Positions 59,678 through 64,000 of a DNA stretch of 64,000 bases are shown here, piece by piece; position 1 is the stretch's first letter; every line of letters starts with the position of its first letter. This DNA is from an uncultured Caulobacter sp. Lineage in GTDB: Bacteria > Pseudomonadota > Alphaproteobacteria > Caulobacterales > Caulobacteraceae. The stretch is taken from contig CAJYMH010000010.1 in assembly GCA_913776195.1 (NCBI GenBank), forward strand, positions 62,001 to 126,000, in the 5' to 3' direction. Made by a program: the position numbers and the translations under genes. Below the pieces are notes generated by a model, which worked only from the letters and a program-made list of their open reading frames with translations, was not told where the DNA came from and ran no database searches.

Positions 59678-60010
59678 ATGAGCACCGTCACGGTGACCGA
59701 CGAATCCTTCGAAGCCGACGTGCTGAAGGCCGACAAACCCGTCCTGGTGGACTTCTGGGCCGAGTGGTGCGGCCCATGCAAGCAGATCGCCCCGGCCCTG
59801 GAGCAGATCTCCGAGGAGCTGGCCGACGTGGTGACCGTCGCCAAGGTCAATATCGAGGACAGCCCCACGACCCCGTCGCGCTACGGCGTGCGCGGCATCC
59901 CGACCATGATGCTGTTCCGCAACGGCCAGATGGCGTCGATGAAGGTCGGCGCCATGCCCAAGCAAAAGATCCTGGAGTGGCTCAACGAGGCTGGCGTCCA
60001 GCCGGCCTGA
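59678..60010 (+). CDS. trxA: Thioredoxin 1
   Basis: A 110-residue cytoplasmic thioredoxin with the active site WAEWCGPCKQ, the cis-proline segment RYGVRGIPTMMLF and FRNGQ. GAGGAG lies upstream of the ATG. addA ends 78 bp before, and a strong terminator follows. In Caulobacter and relatives trxA commonly follows addBA. Confidence 0.97.
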   Translation: MSTVTVTDESFEADVLKADKPVLVDFWAEWCGPCKQIAPALEQISEELADVVTVAKVNIEDSPTTPSRYGVRGIPTMMLFRNGQMASMKVGAMPKQKILEWLNEAGVQPA

Positions 60011-60035
60011 GCGATCCAGACCTAAACCAGCGGAC

Positions 60036-60068
60036 CGGCCCGTCTCCTCGCGGAGGCGGGCCGTTTTT
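60036..60068 (+). terminator. Intrinsic terminator after trxA
   Basis: CGGCCCG (60036-60042) pairs with CGGGCCG (60057-60063), and the stem continues inward through a G-U pair to CTCC / GGAG around a TCGC loop. It is followed by TTTTT (60064-60068). Confidence 0.92.
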
Positions 60069-60075
60069 GTTGGGA

Positions 60076-61128
60076 TCAGACCAAGCCGTCGAGGCCCTCG
60101 CTCGGAGCACTGCTCCCCAGGATGCTGACGCCATAGGTCGCCTTGCCGGCGTACAGGTCGGCGTAGAAGTCGCGCACCGCGTGGTCATAGACGCCGACGC
60201 CCGCCTGCAGGCCCTTGTGCATCAGGAAGCCGGCGGCGGCGGCCTTGGCCCCGATATCGCCGCCGCCCAGCGCCTTGAAGTACGCTTCCTGGGCGACGAC
60301 GTAGTCGATGGCGGCGCTGACGTTGACGCCCTTCGCCGCCGCTTCGCTGTTGCCGATGATCGCCGCGTAGAGCTTGGTCACCGCCGCCTTGAAGTCGAGC
60401 GCGCCGTAGGCGGTGTTGAAGGCGCTCGCCCCCTCGCCCTTCACCCCCAGGTTGACCGCCATGTTGATGTAGCGGTTCTCGGCGTTCAGCAGGGCGTAGG
60501 TCAGATCCGTGAGGTCGGCCGGATTGGCGGGGCTGTCCACCAGATAGGTCATGCCCGTCTGGGTCGGAATCTTGCCGGTGAAGAACTGATAGACCTGCAG
60601 GGCGACGCCGGTGGTGTCCGAGCCAAACTCGACCATCTTGTTCAGGAATTGGGCGGGTGTTGCGGTCCCGGCGTTCAGCTGGGTGACCCACTTCGCCATT
60701 TCCTGGGCCTCGGCATAGAACTCGTTCTTCACTTTCTGGCCCGTGGGCGTGGTCAGGAACTCCTCCATCGCCTTGGAGGAGGTGGCCGCGATCCCGGCCA
60801 GGGCCTTGAAGGCGTCCTGCACCTGCTGGACCGAAGGCGTCACCACCGGATTGGTCGGGGTGGTGGGCGTGCCGCCGCCGGTGATCTCGCTCAGCGGCGT
60901 GCTGGGCGGGTACTTCGCCAAGGCGTCCTTCAGCGTCTGCACCCCGATGTCGATCAGGCCCGGATTGGCCTCCACCGTCTTCAACGCCGCATCGGTCTCA
61001 GGCGTCAGGGCGCCGAGGCTTTGCAGCATCGCGCGGATGTCGCTGAACTTGAAACTGGCCTTGATCAGCCCCGCGTCCACCAGCTGGATCAGCCAGGAAA
61101 AGTCGCCGATCGTCGGTACGGTCGCCAT
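60076..61128 (-). CDS. Protein resembling the N-terminal (LPS-anchoring) domain of the S-layer protein RsaA
   Basis: A 350-residue protein. Residues about 180-280 resemble the RsaA N-terminal region: ALQVYQFFTGKIPTQTG, YLVDSPANPADLTDL, AENRYINMAVNLGVKGEG, FNTAYGALDF, YAAIIGNSEAAAKGVNVSAA. In RsaA that domain binds the O-polysaccharide and holds the lattice on the cell. The first 80 residues are a different helical region, joined by a Pro/Thr linker (TPTTPTNPVVTP). No RTX repeats, signal peptide or long beta-rich domain are present, so it is not an S-layer protein itself. Secretion route is unknown. I compare with RsaA from memory, so similarity, not orthology, is claimed. Confidence 0.7.
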   Translation of the reverse strand: MATVPTIGDFSWLIQLVDAGLIKASFKFSDIRAMLQSLGALTPETDAALKTVEANPGLIDIGVQTLKDALAKYPPSTPLSEITGGGTPTTPTNPVVTPSVQQVQDAFKALAGIAATSSKAMEEFLTTPTGQKVKNEFYAEAQEMAKWVTQLNAGTATPAQFLNKMVEFGSDTTGVALQVYQFFTGKIPTQTGMTYLVDSPANPADLTDLTYALLNAENRYINMAVNLGVKGEGASAFNTAYGALDFKAAVTKLYAAIIGNSEAAAKGVNVSAAIDYVVAQEAYFKALGGGDIGAKAAAAGFLMHKGLQAGVGVYDHAVRDFYADLYAGKATYGVSILGSSAPSEGLDGLV

Positions 61129-61233
61129 GTGATGAAATCCCCATCTGCCTTGGCCGAACAGGCGTCCGGCCTTCCCGGACGGGGACGTTAGGGATCGCCG
61201 CCGGGGGGTGGCATCCCCGATTCAGGGGGGGTG

Positions 61234-61893
61234 TCAGACCAGGCCGCGCCGGGCCGCCTCCAACGCCGCCTCCGCCCGCGAGGCGATGCTCAGCTTGCGA
61301 TAGACGGTCTTCACATAGCCGGCGACCGTGTGGTCGCTGATGCCCAGAACCCGCGCCGCTTCACCCACCCGCAGGCCGCGTCCGAGCAGGGCCAGCACTT
61401 CCGTCTCACGGGGCGTCAGGGGCTCCAGGTCCTCCGCCGGCGATGGGGCGGGGGCTGTCCGGAAATGCTCCAGCATCCGTCGGGCGATGGACGGCGACAG
61501 GGGCGGCTCGCCTCGCCCGATACGTTTCAGCGCCTCCACGAAGGCGGCGGTGTCCTGGTCCTTCAGCAAATAGCCCTGGGCTCCCGCCGCTATGGCGTCG
61601 AACAGGTGCGCGTCGTCGTCGAAGATGGTGGTGACGATGGGCGTGGCGGCCGGATGCTCGCGGGCGAGCTCCCGCACCAGATCGACCCCCGACCCGTCCG
61701 GCAGGCCGATGTCCACCAGCGCCACGTCGGGCGTCCGCCATTGCAGGGATTCCCGCGCCCCGCGCAGGTTCTCGACCGCCACGATCTCGATGTCGAAAGC
61801 CTGATCCAGCGCCCCGACGAGCCATTCACGCGTGGCGGACTGATCCTCCACCACAAGCCCCTTGAGCCGTTGCGTGCTGTCTGGCTTTGGCAT
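61234..61893 (-). CDS. NarL/LuxR-family response regulator
   Basis: A 219-residue response regulator. The receiver domain shows VVEDQSATREWLVGAL, the phospho-acceptor Asp in ALVDIGLPDGSG, and GAQGYLLKDQ. The C-terminal LuxR helix-turn-helix is LTPRETEVLALLGRGLRVGE, then HTVAGYVKTVYRKL. I chose ATG 61893, with GGAG seven bases upstream; GTG 61923 would add ten residues. The partner kinase gene lies just upstream on the same strand and the RsaA-N-like gene 105 bp downstream, so all three may be connected. Confidence 0.93.
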   Translation of the reverse strand: MPKPDSTQRLKGLVVEDQSATREWLVGALDQAFDIEIVAVENLRGARESLQWRTPDVALVDIGLPDGSGVDLVRELAREHPAATPIVTTIFDDDAHLFDAIAAGAQGYLLKDQDTAAFVEALKRIGRGEPPLSPSIARRMLEHFRTAPAPSPAEDLEPLTPRETEVLALLGRGLRVGEAARVLGISDHTVAGYVKTVYRKLSIASRAEAALEAARRGLV

Positions 61894-61968
61894 CGCGGCG
61901 CTCCGTCCGTCAGAGGGCGGCACCTTAGGGGCGGCCTCCCGCCCTGCTTATCCCCTGAACGGGGGAGG

Positions 61969-64000
61969 TCATGCGAGGCTCAGCGGCAGGGACAGGGCGA
62001 CGCCCGCCCCCCGCGCCTGGTCGGGGAAGGTCAGCTCACCGCCCAGCTCGTCGATCCGCCGGCTCATGTTGCGCAGGCCCGATCCGCCGACGCCGTCTCC
62101 AACCCGCTCTCTCAGGCCGACGCCGTCGTCGCTGACCGTGGTGTGAAGCCGGCAGTTTTCCACCCGGACCGCGACGCTGACGCGTGAGGCCTGGGCGTGG
62201 CGGATGGCGTTGCTGATCATCTCCCGGTGGGCGGAGATCAGGGCGCGATAGGTGCGGTAGTCCAGCAGGGCGTCATCCGCGTCCGTCGCGGGGGTCTCCC
62301 AGTCCAGCGCCAGGCCCGCTGATTCCAGTCGCCGGGCGGTCTCGTGGCGCAGATCGGCCACCACCTGGCTCAGCGGCAGGCCGTCGCCGGTCATGCCGCT
62401 GACGATCACCCGAATGTCGCTCAGGGCCTCGCGCACCGCCTCGCGGGCGCCGGGCAGATCCTTGGTGTGCAGGCCCGACAGCAGACGGGCGCCGACGTCG
62501 TCGTGCAGGTCGCGGGCGATGCGGCGGCGCTCCTCGCTGACCCCGCGCTCATAGGCCTCGCGGCTGTCCTGGACGTGGCTCATCATCGCCGCCAGCTGCC
62601 GCGCCAGCTTCCGGTGTGGCCGGCCGAACAGTCCGCGTCCCCGCCATGGATACCGTAGCGCCAGGGCGGGGCTGTCGGCGGTGGCGGGGAGAGTCAGGCG
62701 CAGGCCGTCCTCGCTGGCCTGGGGCGTCGTTGGGCCATTTTCCAGCGGCGTGACGTCCAGGGGCTCGAACAGCCGGTTCAGCAGCTCACGCCAACGGTCG
62801 CCACGCTCACGTCGGCTGCCGCCGAAGGCGACCTCGATCACCGCATTGAACAGCTCATGGTCCTCCAGGGTGCGGCGCGCGACCATGCGTCTCCATAGCC
62901 AGTCGCGCAGGGGCAGATAGGCGAAGGCGACCACCAGCAGCGACAGGCCAAGGGCCGGCGCCTGCTCCAGAGGAAGGGTCATGACCAGGATTACGTCGAG
63001 CACCACGAAGGCGGCGGCTGCGCCGGCGTAGAACAGGATAGTGAAGGCCCAGTCCTTGAGATCGAACAGGCGGTAGCGGCGCAGACCCAGGGCGACGCCC
63101 GCATGGATCAGCAGGAAGAAGCCGAAGGCATAGCCCTGCGGCATGGCTGGGGCGAAGCCAAGAACCTGTGGTGCGGCCATCATGGCGACGAAAGCCCCGG
63201 CGCCGATCGTGACCGAGAGGCCTAGCCACAGCAGCGCCGCGCGAGAAGCCGGGTCTTTGCGCACCGCGATGGCCTGGGCCAGTATCGCGGCTACGATCAG
63301 GGCCATCTCGGTCACGATGGGCAGGTGATAGCTGATCGCCACATCCGGCAGCAGCCGCAGCATCCCAGCCGCGCCCCATAGTCCGAAGATCAACGGCGCG
63401 ACCAGAAGGCCGGGGGGCGGCGTCACCCGCTTGGGGTAGCTCAGGAAGACATTGATCATCGCCACCCCGAACAGGCTGGCGCCGACATAGTTGGCCGCGG
63501 TCAGAACGCGGAACAGCCCGGCGTCGAGCGCCAGTTCGCGAGTGCTGTAGATCGCCGCCGCATGGGTGAAGATCAGCATGGCCAATCCGGTCAGGGCGAA
63601 CATCCTCGCTGCCCAGTCCCCCGGCCGCATGGCCCAGACCCAAGCCGAAATCAGCAGCCCGCCAAAGCCGACGCCCACCTGAAACCAGAAGCCGAAGGGC
63701 AGGTCGCCAATAAGCGCTGGACGCGGCGATATCGCGATCCGACGTTCCGCACCGTCAACCTTTCGAAGTCGCAGTTCTACGGCGCCTTGGGCCAGCAGGC
63801 CCGCCAGCGCCTGTTGCCGCTCCATGAAGCGGTCGCGGCCCGGAAAGCTGTCGATGACGTCCGGCTCTTCGATCAAGTCGTCGGAAAGCGGAAGAACGAT
63901 CCGATCGCCGGCCGCGATCGACAGAAGGCGCTCGCCCTTCAGCGCGCCTGCCGCGTCGCGCTCGATAACGACGCCGCCATCGTCCGCCGGCGCGAGATCA
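61969..64000 (-). CDS. NarX-type sensor histidine kinase, N-terminus outside the window
   Basis: The frame is open to the right edge, so the start lies beyond 64000 and at least 676 residues are present. The sequence near the edge (DGGVVIERDAAGALKGERLL) resembles a periplasmic ligand- or PDZ-like segment. About ten membrane helices follow (roughly 63700-62900), then the HisKA_3 domain with EERRRIARDLHDDVGARLL, and the ATPase domain with EMISNAIRHA and GSGLRNMSRRIDELGG. A TTG at 63876 is internal. It is the probable partner of the adjacent LuxR-type regulator. Confidence 0.9.
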   Translation of the reverse strand, partial: DLAPADDGGVVIERDAAGALKGERLLSIAAGDRIVLPLSDDLIEEPDVIDSFPGRDRFMERQQALAGLLAQGAVELRLRKVDGAERRIAISPRPALIGDLPFGFWFQVGVGFGGLLISAWVWAMRPGDWAARMFALTGLAMLIFTHAAAIYSTRELALDAGLFRVLTAANYVGASLFGVAMINVFLSYPKRVTPPPGLLVAPLIFGLWGAAGMLRLLPDVAISYHLPIVTEMALIVAAILAQAIAVRKDPASRAALLWLGLSVTIGAGAFVAMMAAPQVLGFAPAMPQGYAFGFFLLIHAGVALGLRRYRLFDLKDWAFTILFYAGAAAAFVVLDVILVMTLPLEQAPALGLSLLVVAFAYLPLRDWLWRRMVARRTLEDHELFNAVIEVAFGGSRRERGDRWRELLNRLFEPLDVTPLENGPTTPQASEDGLRLTLPATADSPALALRYPWRGRGLFGRPHRKLARQLAAMMSHVQDSREAYERGVSEERRRIARDLHDDVGARLLSGLHTKDLPGAREAVREALSDIRVIVSGMTGDGLPLSQVVADLRHETARRLESAGLALDWETPATDADDALLDYRTYRALISAHREMISNAIRHAQASRVSVAVRVENCRLHTTVSDDGVGLRERVGDGVGGSGLRNMSRRIDELGGELTFPDQARGAGVALSLPLSLA

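Noticed and set aside
61163..61181. Hairpin CGTCCGG / CCGGACG between the response regulator and RsaA-N-like genes, as a terminator.
   Set aside because: The stem is only 7 bp and no T run follows on the minus strand, so I do not call it a terminator.

Overview
The window is one stretch of GC-rich alphaproteobacterial chromosome, most likely Caulobacterales (Caulobacter or Phenylobacterium). The pointers are a DivL-type pseudokinase with tyrosine at the phospho-acceptor position, an MmcB-family repair protein behind a GTTC-N7-GTTC SOS box, the dnaN / recF-gyrB neighbourhood, a very large NAD-glutamate dehydrogenase, RegB/RegA with an SCO protein, and a protein resembling the N-terminal cell-anchoring domain of the Caulobacter S-layer protein RsaA. 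No rRNA, tRNA, CRISPR array, insertion sequence or prophage gene was seen. The gene set looks core and vertically inherited.

Layout. 1-12 kb: the end of NAD-glutamate dehydrogenase, then a minus-strand series (hydrolase, purH under a ZTP riboswitch, heparinase-like protein, rpe, rsmB, a small four-helix membrane protein), an SdhAF4-like assembly factor, rph, and hrcA-grpE. 12-19 kb: dnaN, a secreted S9 peptidase, recF-gyrB. 19-25 kb: a small accessory block of DeoR-type regulator, TonB-dependent receptor and Tat-exported phospholipase C, which looks like a phospholipid or phosphate scavenging unit. 25-30 kb: a soluble MCP-like protein, recQ, and an sdpR-sdpI-like autorepressor/membrane protein pair. 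30-42 kb: a bifunctional penicillin-binding protein, PHB depolymerase, SCO/RegB/RegA redox signalling, mmcB, two lipocalins, a diiron protein and a sirtuin. 42-50 kb: divL, a ferredoxin and its reductase, and sdhCDAB. 50-60 kb: zapE, then a long plus-strand run tsaE-amgK-murU-addB-addA-trxA. 60-64 kb: an RsaA-N-like protein, a LuxR-type response regulator and a sensor kinase that runs off the window.

The themes are replication and repair (dnaN, recF, gyrB, recQ, addAB, mmcB), respiration and redox control (sdh operon, SdhAF4-like factor, SCO, RegBA, thioredoxin, ferredoxin system), and envelope biology (PBP, AmgK/MurU recycling, lipocalins, TonB receptor, S-layer-like protein). The regulatory DNA most worth attention is the ZTP riboswitch with a predicted Shine-Dalgarno-sequestering arm before purH, two matching 17-bp Fur-like palindromes (one upstream of the sdh promoter, one on the DUF2061 promoter), a perfect SOS box before mmcB, a near-palindromic operator before the sdpR-like gene, a Pho-box-like repeat before the TonB receptor, and CtrA-like sites before the MCP-like gene. 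Several convergent gene pairs share their stop codons through a single CTAG or TTAG.
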